Below are positions 7,621 to 15,579 of a DNA stretch of 23,742 nt, in pieces. Origin of the DNA: JASHVB01 sp049522565. GTDB taxonomy: Bacteria; Pseudomonadota; Alphaproteobacteria; Acetobacterales; Acetobacteraceae. Location of the stretch: NCBI GenBank assembly GCA_049522565.1, contig JBEKNT010000057.1, positions 1-23,742 of the forward strand, in the 5' to 3' direction. The translations under genes were made by a program, and so were the position numbers. Position 1 is the first letter of the stretch; every line of letters starts with the position of its first letter. The notes below the pieces were generated by a model that was given only the letters and a program-made list of their open reading frames with translations, did not search any database and was not told where the DNA came from.

Positions 7621-8387
7621 GCGGGTTCGTCGCAACAGGCGCGCCGTTGACCCAGACCGGTGTCGCCACGGCAGCCAACCGGGCTGGCGCGGGCGTGCCG
7701 GAGCTTTGGGCGGTGATCTCGGTGGAGACCTCCGGCTGCGGCTTCCTGCCCGACCGGCGTCCGAAGATCCTGTTCGAGCGGCACATCTTCCACCGGCTGA
7801 CCGGCGGGCGGTACGATGCCACCGCGCCGGACATCAGCCAGCCGACATCCGGCGGCTACGGCGAACCGGGCGCCAATCAATACGACCGGCTGGCGGTGGC
7901 ACAGCAACTCGACGCCACGGCGGCGCTGCAGAGCGCGTCCTGGGGCCTGGGCCAGGTGATGGGGGAGAACTTCGCCGCCGCCGGGTTCGCCGACGTGGCC
8001 GGCATGGTGGCGGCGATGGTGGCTTCGGAGGACAACCAATTGCTCGCCATGGCCGCGTTCGTCGCCCATAGCGGCCTGACGCCGGCGCTGAGCCAACATG
8101 ACTGGGCGGCGGTGGCGCGAGGCTACAACGGGCCGGATTACGCGGCGAACAACTACGACGGGCTGTTGCGGCACTTCTACGGCTTGTACTCGTCCGGCCC
8201 CACCCCCGACCTGCGCGTGCGCGCGGCGCAGGCGTATCTGACCTACCGAGGATTTGCCCCGGGCGGCATCGACGGCGTCGCGGGTCCGCACACCGTCGCC
8301 GCGGTCCGCGCCTTCCAGGCGGCGGCCGGTGTCGCGCAGACCGGGGAGATCGATGACGCGTTGCTCTCCAGGTTGAGCGCCGGGTGA
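7617..8387 (+). CDS. N-acetylmuramidase (endolysin-type) with C-terminal peptidoglycan-binding domain
   Basis: Peptidoglycan hydrolase of 256 aa. Residues about 5-190 match the N-acetylmuramidase domain: WAVISVETSGCGFLPDRRPK with the presumed catalytic Glu37, then ILFERHIFHRLTGG, PDISQPTSGGYG and the AALQSASWGLGQVMG stretch. Residues about 200-256 form a PG_binding_1 repeat (AAQAYLTYRGF, IDGVAGPHTVAAVRAFQ). Domains of this type are frequent in phage endolysins and prophage remnants. No signal peptide is visible, so export would need a holin-like or other route. I chose ATG 7617 because homology-like sequence begins there; longer in-frame starts such as 7551 lack ribosome-binding sites. No other phage gene lies nearby, so this is a lone, possibly domesticated lysin. 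Confidence 0.85.
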   Translation: MSGFVATGAPLTQTGVATAANRAGAGVPELWAVISVETSGCGFLPDRRPKILFERHIFHRLTGGRYDATAPDISQPTSGGYGEPGANQYDRLAVAQQLDATAALQSASWGLGQVMGENFAAAGFADVAGMVAAMVASEDNQLLAMAAFVAHSGLTPALSQHDWAAVARGYNGPDYAANNYDGLLRHFYGLYSSGPTPDLRVRAAQAYLTYRGFAPGGIDGVAGPHTVAAVRAFQAAAGVAQTGEIDDALLSRLSAG

Positions 8388-8432
8388 GGGTGCCGCGTGC
8401 CGACCCGATCACCTCACCGCTTATGCGTCTCG

Positions 8433-8457
8433 ACCGCTCCCGCGCCGCGGGAGCGGT
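8433..8457. terminator. Stem-loop between convergent genes, possible bidirectional terminator
   Basis: Perfect 11-bp stem ACCGCTCCCGC (8433-8443) with GCGGGAGCGGT (8447-8457) and a 3-nt loop. It is placed between the convergent muramidase and methyltransferase stop codons. Neither side has a clear T run, so it may be a weak or rho-assisted terminator, or simply a palindrome. Confidence 0.45.
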
Positions 8458-8466
8458 GTCCCTGTG

Positions 8467-9177
8467 CTACGCCGCTTCCGCCAGGACCAGCCGGCGCCGC
8501 GGCACCGGCTTCAGCGGCATTGCGGCATACACGTCCTTCACCGCCTCGCTGATGATCACGCCCGCCATGCCAGGCATCAGCCGCCGGCCGGCGCGCTCGA
8601 ACAGGTCGGCGCTGCGCAGCACCAGGCGTGGCCCGACCGGCGGCAGCCACAGCACGGTGTCGCGGTGCTCTACCCGATACAGCGACGCGGCCAGCAGGCG
8701 GCCGAGCTGACCGAAGGAGTACGGCTGGCCGTGCCCGAACGGCGTCCGTTCCACATAGGCCCACACGCCGGCGCGATTGGGGGCCACCACCAGCAGCCGC
8801 CCGTCATCCTTCAGCACACGCCAGGTCTCGCGCAGCAGCCTCCTTGCGTTCTCGGCCGCCTCCAGCCCGTGCACCAGCAGCACGCGGTCGAAGCTCATGT
8901 CCGGGAACGGCAGAGCGTCTTCCTCGGCGGTGCAGGACAGACAGGGCTCGCCGACGGGCCAGCGCGTCGCGCCCATCTGTGCCGGCGTCACCGCGATGCA
9001 GCGCGCCGCCTGCGCGCGCCAGAGGCGCAAGTAGGGCGCGGCGAAACCGATGCCCAGGACGGACTGGCCGTGCAGATCGGGCCACATGGCCAGCAGCCGT
9101 TCGCGCAGCAGCCGGGCCGCCACCGCCCCGCGGGTGGTGCCGTAGAAGTCCGCCGCCGCATGCGAATCTGCCGCCAT
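8467..9177 (-). CDS. Class I SAM-dependent methyltransferase
   Basis: Protein of 236 aa with a type-11-like methyltransferase fold. A somewhat degenerate SAM-binding motif I is seen in SVLGIGFAAPYLRLW (about residues 39-53), then EDALPFPDMSFDRVLLVHGL (post-motif acidic loop and strand 4), LLRETWRVLKDDGRLLVVAPN (strand 5), and a basic C-terminus with PRRRLVLAEAA. The substrate is unknown. A related methyltransferase is often annotated beside gloB in alphaproteobacteria; here a PEP-CTERM gene and the divergent orientation separate the two. It lies 47 nt downstream of the PEP-CTERM gene on the same strand, so co-transcription is possible. The start at 9177 (MAADSHAAADFYG) gives the usual N-terminal helix. 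Confidence 0.83.
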   Translation of the reverse strand: MAADSHAAADFYGTTRGAVAARLLRERLLAMWPDLHGQSVLGIGFAAPYLRLWRAQAARCIAVTPAQMGATRWPVGEPCLSCTAEEDALPFPDMSFDRVLLVHGLEAAENARRLLRETWRVLKDDGRLLVVAPNRAGVWAYVERTPFGHGQPYSFGQLGRLLAASLYRVEHRDTVLWLPPVGPRLVLRSADLFERAGRRLMPGMAGVIISEAVKDVYAAMPLKPVPRRRLVLAEAA

Positions 9178-9224
9178 ATCGGCCTTCTATAGCACCAACC
9201 CGGTGGGATGAACCGACGGATGCG

Positions 9225-9836
9225 TCAGTCCCCGCTCCGCCGGCGCCGCAGCAAGCCGGTCGCCGCCAGCCCGAGGCCGAACAGGCCCAACGTCCCGGGT
9301 TCGGGCGCAAAGATCGAAGCGGTTGAGCCCAGGCTGTCGAAATTGCTCAGCACCAGGGAATCGGTGCCGCCGAGCGGTACGGTGAACGGCGGGTCGCTGG
9401 AGCTGCTTGCCAGATCGCACAGCACAAACGTCTGCGTTACCGGCATCCAGGTCTCGGTGCCGAAGGCTTCCTCGATGTTGTTGACCGACGCGGTCTGGAG
9501 CTCGATGCCGTAACTGCCGCCAAAGGCTATCGGCTGGTACAGCACGACGAAGAACGCGGCGCCGGGTGCGCTGTCGTAGGTTAGCGATCCGATCGTGACG
9601 CTCAGACTGGCGGGATAGGACGCGACCGGCAAACTCGGGGAGAGCAGATCCGCCGACCAGGAAAACGTTGCGACAACGGTGAAACCCTGGCCGGAGAACG
9701 GCGCGCCGTCGAGCGTGCCGTCCGCGGTTCCCGTCATTGTCAGCATTCCCGCCGCCGCGGCGCGTTCGGCTGTCCCGCCAACCAGCAGCGCCAGCAGCGC
9801 GATAGCCCACGCCTTGCCGATCGTCTGGGTCGCCAT
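9225..9836 (-). CDS. PEP-CTERM sorting-domain exported protein
   Basis: Exported protein of 203 aa. The N-terminus is a Sec signal peptide (AWAIALLALLVGGTAERAAAA, cleavage after about residue 28). The central region is a beta-rich, Ser/Thr-rich domain with no recognisable catalytic motif. The C-terminus carries the complete PEP-CTERM tripartite signal: PEP motif in APEPGTLG, hydrophobic segment LFGLGLAATGLL, and the basic cluster RRRR. Such proteins are processed by exosortase and associated with exopolysaccharide or biofilm surfaces; no exosortase is encoded in this window, so it must lie elsewhere. GGAG precedes the ATG at 9836. Specific function unknown. Confidence 0.87.
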   Translation of the reverse strand: MATQTIGKAWAIALLALLVGGTAERAAAAGMLTMTGTADGTLDGAPFSGQGFTVVATFSWSADLLSPSLPVASYPASLSVTIGSLTYDSAPGAAFFVVLYQPIAFGGSYGIELQTASVNNIEEAFGTETWMPVTQTFVLCDLASSSSDPPFTVPLGGTDSLVLSNFDSLGSTASIFAPEPGTLGLFGLGLAATGLLRRRRSGD

Positions 9837-9964
9837 GTCCGTCGCTCCGTCCGGCGCTCGCGCACCGCGGGTTAATGCGTTGCTCTTGTAGAAGAAAATC
9901 CTTTCGGGGTGGTATCGCCAGGCGCCGGCTTTACCCGGCCGCGCACGGTGCTAGGCTGGCGGTC
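9837..9964. promoter_or_regulatory. Divergent promoter region, PEP-CTERM gene / gloB
   Basis: A 128-nt gap between two divergently oriented starts. It contains a locally AT-rich patch around 9885-9902 (TTGTAGAAGAAAATCC), unusual against the GC-rich surroundings. Promoter function is inferred from gene orientation; no consensus boxes can be assigned with confidence. Confidence 0.4.
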
Positions 9965-10696
9965 ATGGCAATCACCGCAGAACCCGTCCCCATCCTGTCC
10001 GACAACTATGCCTGGCTGCTGCGCGACGGCGCGACTGGCGCCGTGGCCATCGTCGATCCGGCCGAGCCCAAACCGATCATCGCCGCATTAGAGAAGGCGG
10101 GCGGCCGGCTCGACCTGATCCTGTTGACGCACCACCACGCCGACCATATCGCCGGCGCCGACGAGGTGCGTGCTCATTTCGGTGCCAAAATGGTTGGCGC
10201 GGCGGCTGATGCACACCGTCTGCCGAAGCTCGACATGGCGGTGACGGAAGGCGACTCGGTGCCGTTCGGCGCCACCCAAGCACGGGTCATCGAGACCCCC
10301 GGCCATACCATCGGCCAGATCAACTACTTCTTCCCCGACGGCGAAATCCTGCTGTCCGGCGATACGTTGTTTAGCCTGGGTTGCGGCCGGTTGATCGAAG
10401 GCTCGGCCGACGTGATGTTCGCCTCGCTGCGCAAGCTGGCGGCGCTGCCCGGCGGCACCAAGGTCTGCTGCGGTCACGAATACACCGAGAGCAACGCGCG
10501 GTTCGCACTCAGCGTCGATGGCAGCAACCCGGCGCTGATCGCGCGCGCAGCGCAGGCGAAGCAGCAGCGCGCGGCGGGCCAGCCGACGGTGCCATCGTCG
10601 ATGGCCGACGAACTCGCCGCCAACCCGTTCCTGCGCGCGCCGGACGTCGCCAGCTTCGCGAAGCTGCGCTCCGGCAAGGACAATTTCCGAGGATAA
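9965..10696 (+). CDS. gloB: Hydroxyacylglutathione hydrolase (glyoxalase II)
   Basis: Metallo-beta-lactamase-fold enzyme of 243 aa. It hydrolyses S-lactoylglutathione to lactate and glutathione, the second step of methylglyoxal detoxification, in the cytosol. Metal ligands are all visible: THHHADH (His56, His58, Asp60, His61), His114 in TPGHT, Asp133 in LSGDTLF, and His171 in CCGHEYTESN. The C-terminal glyoxalase II domain ends with the glutathione-binding KDNFRG. The ATG at 9965 gives the standard N-terminus (PVLSDNYAWLL-like). A GST follows after 6 nt, forming a glutathione-centred operon. The VOC protein at 4285-4671 is not an obvious glyoxalase I partner. Confidence 0.96.
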   Translation: MAITAEPVPILSDNYAWLLRDGATGAVAIVDPAEPKPIIAALEKAGGRLDLILLTHHHADHIAGADEVRAHFGAKMVGAAADAHRLPKLDMAVTEGDSVPFGATQARVIETPGHTIGQINYFFPDGEILLSGDTLFSLGCGRLIEGSADVMFASLRKLAALPGGTKVCCGHEYTESNARFALSVDGSNPALIARAAQAKQQRAAGQPTVPSSMADELAANPFLRAPDVASFAKLRSGKDNFRG

Positions 10697-10702
10697 CAAG
10701 CC

Positions 10703-11296
10703 GTGAAGCTGTTCTACTCGCCCGCCAGCCCGTATGCCCGCAAGGTGCTGGCCTGTGCCATCACCCGCGACATCGACTCGCGCATCGAGAAGCTGCCGTG
10801 CAACCCCAACGAGTCGCCGCCCGAACTGCTGGCGGTGAACCCGCTGTCGAAGGTGCCCTGCCTGGTGACCGATGACGGCCTGGCGCTGTTCGACAGCCCG
10901 GTGATCTGCGAATACCTCGACAGCCGGGGCGACGCCCTGCCGATGTTCCCCGGGCAAGGGCCGGCCCGCTGGCGGGCATTGAAATTCCAGGCGATGGGCG
11001 ACGGCATCCTCGATGCATCGGTGCCACGCCGGTGGGAAATGTTGAAGCCGGCCGAAGCGGCGCGTGGCGCCTGGATCGCCCGGCAGAAGGCGGCGGTCGA
11101 TCGCACGCTGGACGCGTTGGAGGCGGACCCGCCGCACCGCATCCCGGATATCGGTTCGATCGCCGTGGCCTGCGCGCTGGGCTACCTGGATTTCCGCTTC
11201 GCCGCGCAACCGTGGCGCCCGGAGCACCCCAAACTCGCCGCATGGTTCGAGGCGTTCGCAGAGAACCCCGGTATCGCGCAGACCGTGCCTTCTTAA
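10703..11296 (+). CDS. Glutathione S-transferase family protein
   Basis: Cytosolic GST-fold protein of 197 aa. The N-terminal thioredoxin-like domain starts MKLFYSPASPYARKVLA, with Ser6/Ser9 at the usual catalytic position, then SKVPCLV with the cis-Pro and FDSPVICEYLD with the glutathione-binding Asp-Ser pair. The helical C-terminal domain includes IPDIGSIAVACALGYLDFR, typical of the family's N-capping box. GTG start, with GAGGATAA upstream overlapping the gloB stop codon, so translation is likely coupled to gloB. The electrophilic substrate cannot be predicted. Confidence 0.9.
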   Translation: MKLFYSPASPYARKVLACAITRDIDSRIEKLPCNPNESPPELLAVNPLSKVPCLVTDDGLALFDSPVICEYLDSRGDALPMFPGQGPARWRALKFQAMGDGILDASVPRRWEMLKPAEAARGAWIARQKAAVDRTLDALEADPPHRIPDIGSIAVACALGYLDFRFAAQPWRPEHPKLAAWFEAFAENPGIAQTVPS

Positions 11297-11549
11297 CCTC
11301 TCCCGCGAGCGCGCGGGGTCGTGGCGGAGCGGCTCCATCAGCAGGCCGAAACTCACCTCTCCTGCGCGTGCGCGCGGGGGGGCGAGCCGCGCAGCATAGC
11401 GACGCGATGGCGCGATCGCGCCGAGGGCGAGGGCGATCGGGTCGGTACGCCACGCCCTTGCGCCGCGACGCGGCAGGACTCAGCGCCCCGATCCGATCAC
11501 CCGCATCCGCCATGCGTCGCGTCGCGGCCCACTGCCGCGGGAGAGGTCG
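11297..11549. repeat. Repeat-like intergenic segment bounded by 12-bp inverted repeats
   Basis: 253 nt between the convergent GST and CocE genes. A perfect 12-bp pair, ACCTCTCCCGCG at its left end (about 11299-11310) and CGCGGGAGAGGT at its right end (about 11538-11549), bounds the gap. A second, diverged copy of the left motif (ACCTCTCCTGCGCG) lies near 11355. The segment looks like an interspersed palindromic element, not coding sequence. It may also serve as a transcription barrier between the converging genes. Confidence 0.5.
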
Positions 11550-13358
11550 TCATAACCCCAGCACCGGCAGCACCACCCGGCTCGGCCGGCCGGCATCGAC
11601 GAACACCGTATTCACCGCGACCCGCCGCCGCCGCGCCAGTCCCTCCGGCTCGCCGGTGTTCGGATTGACATCGAACTTCGGGAAATTGCTCGACGACACG
11701 TCCAGCCGGATGCGATGCCGCGGAAGAAAAAGGTTCGCGGTCGGGAACAGCGTGATGCGCACCCGTACCACCTCGCCCGGCTGGCGCAGCCGAGGCTGCG
11801 ACGGGTCCTCGGCATAGCGCAGCCGCAGGATGCCGTCGGTCAGGTTCATCGCGTAGCCGCCGGGATAGTCGGCCGACGGCGGATGCACGTCGATCAGCTT
11901 GGCGGTGACGTCGGTATCCGGCCCGTCGGTGGCGACCCACAGCTCGGCCTCGATCGGCCCCACCACCTGCACCGGCTCGCGCAGCGGGTCGGTCTGGAAC
12001 ACCAACACATCGCGTCGCGACGCGAGGGGGAGATAAGGCGGGGTGCAGCCGAAGAACTGCGGCCCTTCAACCTGATCCCAACTCCCCGCATAAGCCACCG
12101 GGTCCAGACTGCTCATGGCCCCGCCGATCGTCGGCACCGGATGCGCCGGGTCGAAGTCATACGATAGCGGTGCCGCTCCGGACGCCGGCGCGGCGCGGTC
12201 CAGCCGGCCGTCGCCGTGCAGGTGGAACGGCACGAAATCCACCCCCGGCGGGGGCCAGTCGGTCGCGGTGATCCAGCGCCCGCCATGCTCTAGGTGCCAG
12301 GCCGCATCGCGCCGCCCGGACCCGCCGCCCATGACGAACACCCGCGCTGCCGGCTCATCCAGCGGCGCCCCCTTTACCACGTGGTCGAAGAACCGCAGCC
12401 GGTAGGCGCGCCAGTCGCCGGCCCAGGAGTCCAGCGGCGCATCCGGCCCGAACTCCACGTCGCCGAAGTAATGATCGCTGCGGTCGCCGTGCATCCACGG
12501 CCCGAGGATCAGCCGCTGCGGCCCGCGTCCGGCACGCTTCAGGCCGCTGTAGTTGCTGGTGGCGGTCAGCGGATACGGGTCCCACCACGAGGACAGGTGA
12601 ACGCAGGCGGCGCGCGAATACAGGTCGTGCCAGCCCTCGGTCCAGATGCCGAGCTGCCGCCAGAACCCGTCATCCGCGCCATGCGTCCATTGGTCGAACA
12701 GATAGGCCTCGTAGTCCGGGTGGTGCCGCAGCGGCGAGTGCCCGGGCTTCCACGGCATGCGGGTGAACCAGTCGCGAATGTCCTCGGCCGCCAGGGCGGC
12801 GTGCATCACCGGGTCGGCCAGCGCCTCCGGCGACACCAGTGCGTTCTTGAACGCCCAGGTGGCCTGTTTCAGCTCGAACGCGCCGGACTGCCGGATGCCC
12901 GATTTCCAGGCATTGGCGAAGCCGCCGCAGTCCAGCACCTGTGCCACCAGGCCGGGCGGATCGAGGCAGCCGAGCGCCGCCTGCGTGTGCGCCGAATAGG
13001 ACAGGCCCATGGTGCAGATGCGCCCGTCGCACCAGGACTGGTCGCGCAGCCAGGCACAGGCGTCGTAGCCGTCCTCGCCATCCGACAGGTACTTCACGAA
13101 GCGGCCTTCTGAGCCGTAGCGGCCGCGGGTGTCCTGGTAGACCACCGCGTAGCCATGCGCGGTGAAGTACGCGGCGATCTCGGCGCGGGTGGCGGGGGTG
13201 CGGTTGGCGGCGGTGAGTTCGGCGCGGCTGGTTTCGTGCCGGCCGTACGGGGTGCGCTCCATGATGACCGGGAAGAGGCCGGCGCTGTCCGGAAGATACA
13301 CGTCGGTGGCGAGGCGGACGCCGTCGCGCATGGCGACCATCTGGGTGGACATGGGCAT
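11550..13358 (-). CDS. CocE/NonD family serine hydrolase (acyl esterase)
   Basis: Alpha/beta-hydrolase of 602 aa in the CocE/X-prolyl dipeptidyl acyl-peptidase family, acting on esters or amides of unknown identity. The proposed triad is Ser120 (in GLSYSA), Asp260 (SSWWDPY) and His290 (GPWMHGD), spaced almost as in cocaine esterase. The oxyanion-side motif YQDTRGRYGSEG is present. Residues from about 330 form the jelly-roll X-Pro C-terminal domain (DVTAKLIDVHP, RHRIRLDVSSSNFPKFDVNPNTGE). The start at 13358 (MPMSTQMVAMRDG) has GAGGGAG 9 nt upstream. The frame stays open to 13583, but the extra 75 residues are not family-like. No signal peptide is visible. It is divergent from an SDR gene across 383 nt. 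Confidence 0.92.
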   Translation of the reverse strand: MPMSTQMVAMRDGVRLATDVYLPDSAGLFPVIMERTPYGRHETSRAELTAANRTPATRAEIAAYFTAHGYAVVYQDTRGRYGSEGRFVKYLSDGEDGYDACAWLRDQSWCDGRICTMGLSYSAHTQAALGCLDPPGLVAQVLDCGGFANAWKSGIRQSGAFELKQATWAFKNALVSPEALADPVMHAALAAEDIRDWFTRMPWKPGHSPLRHHPDYEAYLFDQWTHGADDGFWRQLGIWTEGWHDLYSRAACVHLSSWWDPYPLTATSNYSGLKRAGRGPQRLILGPWMHGDRSDHYFGDVEFGPDAPLDSWAGDWRAYRLRFFDHVVKGAPLDEPAARVFVMGGGSGRRDAAWHLEHGGRWITATDWPPPGVDFVPFHLHGDGRLDRAAPASGAAPLSYDFDPAHPVPTIGGAMSSLDPVAYAGSWDQVEGPQFFGCTPPYLPLASRRDVLVFQTDPLREPVQVVGPIEAELWVATDGPDTDVTAKLIDVHPPSADYPGGYAMNLTDGILRLRYAEDPSQPRLRQPGEVVRVRITLFPTANLFLPRHRIRLDVSSSNFPKFDVNPNTGEPEGLARRRRVAVNTVFVDAGRPSRVVLPVLGL

Positions 13359-13741
13359 TCGCGTGTTCTCCCTCGGCAGACACAAGGCCATGCGGCTGGC
13401 GCAGTGATAGCCTGATCGGCATGTGCGTGGCACGTCCGTCTCACGGGCGTCTCGTTTCGCGGTATGGGAGAACGTGACGCATGGCATGAGACGCGACCGA
13501 AGCGGATCACTCATGTGAGAATAGGGCCGGCTCGCACTGACGATGCCGGTGGGGTAGCGGCCCGCGTGCATCTGCGGTTCCAATTCCTTGCTTTGCCGCC
13601 TGCCGCGTCCCGATGGGCGCGAGCCCTGGGCGAAGCGGTGGTGAGCCGGTAGAAGTCTCCCCCTCGCGCTTCAGGGCTTTGCGCCGCTTCAGCGGCGCAG
13701 GATTGCGGCGAGCGGGAGAAGATTTCTCGGAGGGCAACGCG
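13359..13741. promoter_or_regulatory. Divergent intergenic region, CocE hydrolase / SDR
   Basis: A 383-nt region holding the upstream sequences of two divergent genes. A perfect 8-bp hairpin TGCGCCGC-TTCA-GCGGCGCA occupies 13680-13699, about 43 nt before the SDR start, and would fall in its 5' untranslated region. GGAGGG precedes the SDR ATG. Related GAGACG-like half-motifs occur near 13440-13455 and 13489-13500, possibly operator halves. No coding sequence is recognised. Confidence 0.45.
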
Positions 13742-14557
13742 ATGGGAAAACTCGACGGCAAGGTGGCAATCGTCACCGGCGCCGGGCGCGGGCTCGGCCG
13801 CGCCTATGCGCGACGGCTTGGCGCGCTGGGTGCCAAGGTCGCAGTGACCGACGTGAACCTGCGGTCCTTCGAAGAATTCGAGGCCGAGGCGAAGGATATG
13901 ACGGGGGAAAGCACCGTCGCCGAGATCGAGGCCGCTGGTGGCACAGCGCTGGGTATCGCATGCGACGTCTGCGACCATGCAGCGGTCGATGCGATGGTGG
14001 CGCAGGTGGTTGCCGCCTGGGGACGGGTGGACGTGCTGGTGGCCAATGCGGGCGGCGGGCGCGGCCGGCCACTGGACACCAAGGCCAGCACGCTCGATCC
14101 GGCGCTGCTGCATCTCGTCACCAGCATGAACCTGTATGGCACGGTGTATTGCTGCAACGCCGTGGCGCCGATCATGAAGCAGCAGCGCTCGGGGCGGATC
14201 ATAACGGTTGCCTCGGTGGCCGGGCTCGGACCGTCGCGCGACGGCGGCTATGCGCATTACGGCGCGGCGAAGGCGGCGATCGCGCACTACACGCGCTATC
14301 TGGCGCAGGACCTGGGTCCGTACGGCATCACCGCGAACAGCATCGCGCCGGGTTTCATCGCCACCGGGCGCGTGGTATCGACGGTGTTCGCCAACAGCCA
14401 GGATGCCAACACCGACCGGTCGGAACTGGTCGCGTTGCGCCGGCTGGGCATCGTGGAGGATTGCGCCAAGGTGGTGGAATTCCTCGCCACCGACCTGTCG
14501 GATTACGTGACCGGCACGGTCATCCCGATCGATGGCGGGCTGGTGCGGTGGGCGTGA
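13742..14557 (+). CDS. SDR family oxidoreductase
   Basis: Classical short-chain dehydrogenase/reductase of 271 aa, cytosolic and NAD(P)-dependent. Cofactor motif TGAGRGLG is at residues 12-19, NAG at about 102-104, and the catalytic set is Ser158 (VASVAG), Tyr173 and Lys177 (YGAAK). The C-terminal VTGTVIPIDGGLV is standard. After the second strand there is a longer than usual charged helix (SFEEFEAEAKDMTGES), a feature of some SDR subgroups. Asp37 after the second strand favours NAD over NADP. The ATG at 13742 has GGAGGG about 9 nt upstream. Substrate unknown; the neighbouring hydrolase and second SDR might belong to one catabolic function, but nothing proves it. Confidence 0.9.
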   Translation: MGKLDGKVAIVTGAGRGLGRAYARRLGALGAKVAVTDVNLRSFEEFEAEAKDMTGESTVAEIEAAGGTALGIACDVCDHAAVDAMVAQVVAAWGRVDVLVANAGGGRGRPLDTKASTLDPALLHLVTSMNLYGTVYCCNAVAPIMKQQRSGRIITVASVAGLGPSRDGGYAHYGAAKAAIAHYTRYLAQDLGPYGITANSIAPGFIATGRVVSTVFANSQDANTDRSELVALRRLGIVEDCAKVVEFLATDLSDYVTGTVIPIDGGLVRWA

Positions 14558-14599
14558 GGAGAGTTAACGCAGCCGCGTCAACCGGTTGCAGCGCCGCCA

Positions 14600-15442
14600 T
14601 CACTCGCGCACCGCGTCGGCGATCGCCGCGCGGATCAGCGATTTTTTCGCCGGGTCCCAGGCGTGGCGCGGACCGATCGTCAGGCCGCCATCCACCACCA
14701 GATGCGTGCCGTTGACGAAGGCCGCCTCCTCGCTCGCCAGGAACACGCAGGCATCGGCGATGTGGTGCGGCGCGCCGGCCGTTTGCACCGGCTGCATGTC
14801 GGGTGCGACCTGACGCAGCGCCGCGTCGACGCGATCGGCGACACCCGGTGGGTTGCCGGTATCGGCATTGAAGATGTTGGTGAGGATGTAGCCGGGACAG
14901 ATCGCGTTGACGCGGACGCGATAGCGCGCGAGTTCCGCGGCGGCGACGCGGGTAAGCTGGATCACGCCGGCCTTGGCCACGGCGTAGGCAATCGGCGACC
15001 AGCCCGCTTCCAGCCCGGCGATCGACGCGGTGTTGATGATGGCGCCGCCGCCACGCGCGCGCAGGTGCGGCAGCGCGTAGCGAATGCCCAGCGCGACCGA
15101 GCGCAGCAGCAGCGCCTGTGTGGCATCCCAGGCCTCGCCGGTCATGTCCTCGATCGGCAGGCGCGCGCCGGCGGCCCCGGCGTTGTTGAACAGGATGTCG
15201 AGCCCGCCGAACGCCGCGGCGGCGGCATCCATGGCCGCGGCGATGTCGGCTTCCCGCGTCACGTCGCAGTCGTGGTAGTGCACGCTGCCGTCGAACCGGC
15301 GCGCCACGGCGGCGCCCGCGGCGTCCTGGATGTCCGCGACCAGCACGCGCGCCCCCTCGGCGACGAAGCGTTCTACCGTTGCCAGGCCGATGCCGGAGCA
15401 CCCGCCGGTAACAACCGCGATCTTTCCCTCCAGCCGACCCAT
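14600..15442 (-). CDS. SDR family oxidoreductase
   Basis: Classical SDR of 280 aa. Motifs: TGGCSGIG (12-19) for the cofactor, Asp37 after the second strand suggesting NAD preference, NNAGA (86-90), and the catalytic Ser140, Tyr153 and Lys157 (YAVAK). The C-terminus carries FVNGTHLVVDGGLTIG followed by a tail of about 20 residues. The ATG at 15442 is preceded by a G-run ribosome-binding site; the upstream open frame to 15643 does not look like protein. The gene is convergent with the other SDR (42 nt apart) and lies 137 nt downstream of the SGNH gene on the same strand. It could be the last gene of the ACP-MBOAT-SGNH transcript, or independent. Substrate unknown. Confidence 0.9.
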   Translation of the reverse strand: MGRLEGKIAVVTGGCSGIGLATVERFVAEGARVLVADIQDAAGAAVARRFDGSVHYHDCDVTREADIAAAMDAAAAAFGGLDILFNNAGAAGARLPIEDMTGEAWDATQALLLRSVALGIRYALPHLRARGGGAIINTASIAGLEAGWSPIAYAVAKAGVIQLTRVAAAELARYRVRVNAICPGYILTNIFNADTGNPPGVADRVDAALRQVAPDMQPVQTAGAPHHIADACVFLASEEAAFVNGTHLVVDGGLTIGPRHAWDPAKKSLIRAAIADAVRE

Positions 15443-15579
15443 GCGCCCCCCCTTACCGGCACGTGCTGCCATGCGCGCCACCAAATGCGGTCTGCCGACC
15501 AGCGTCAACTGGTGCGAGTCCACGACAACCCGCGCCGCACCCATCATGGCGCGCGCGATCTCGCCATGCGGGCGCTGCG

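Noticed and set aside
10088..11356. 422-codon minus-strand open frame opposite gloB and the GST
   Set aside because: gloB and the GST carry complete catalytic motifs on the plus strand; the antisense translation has none.
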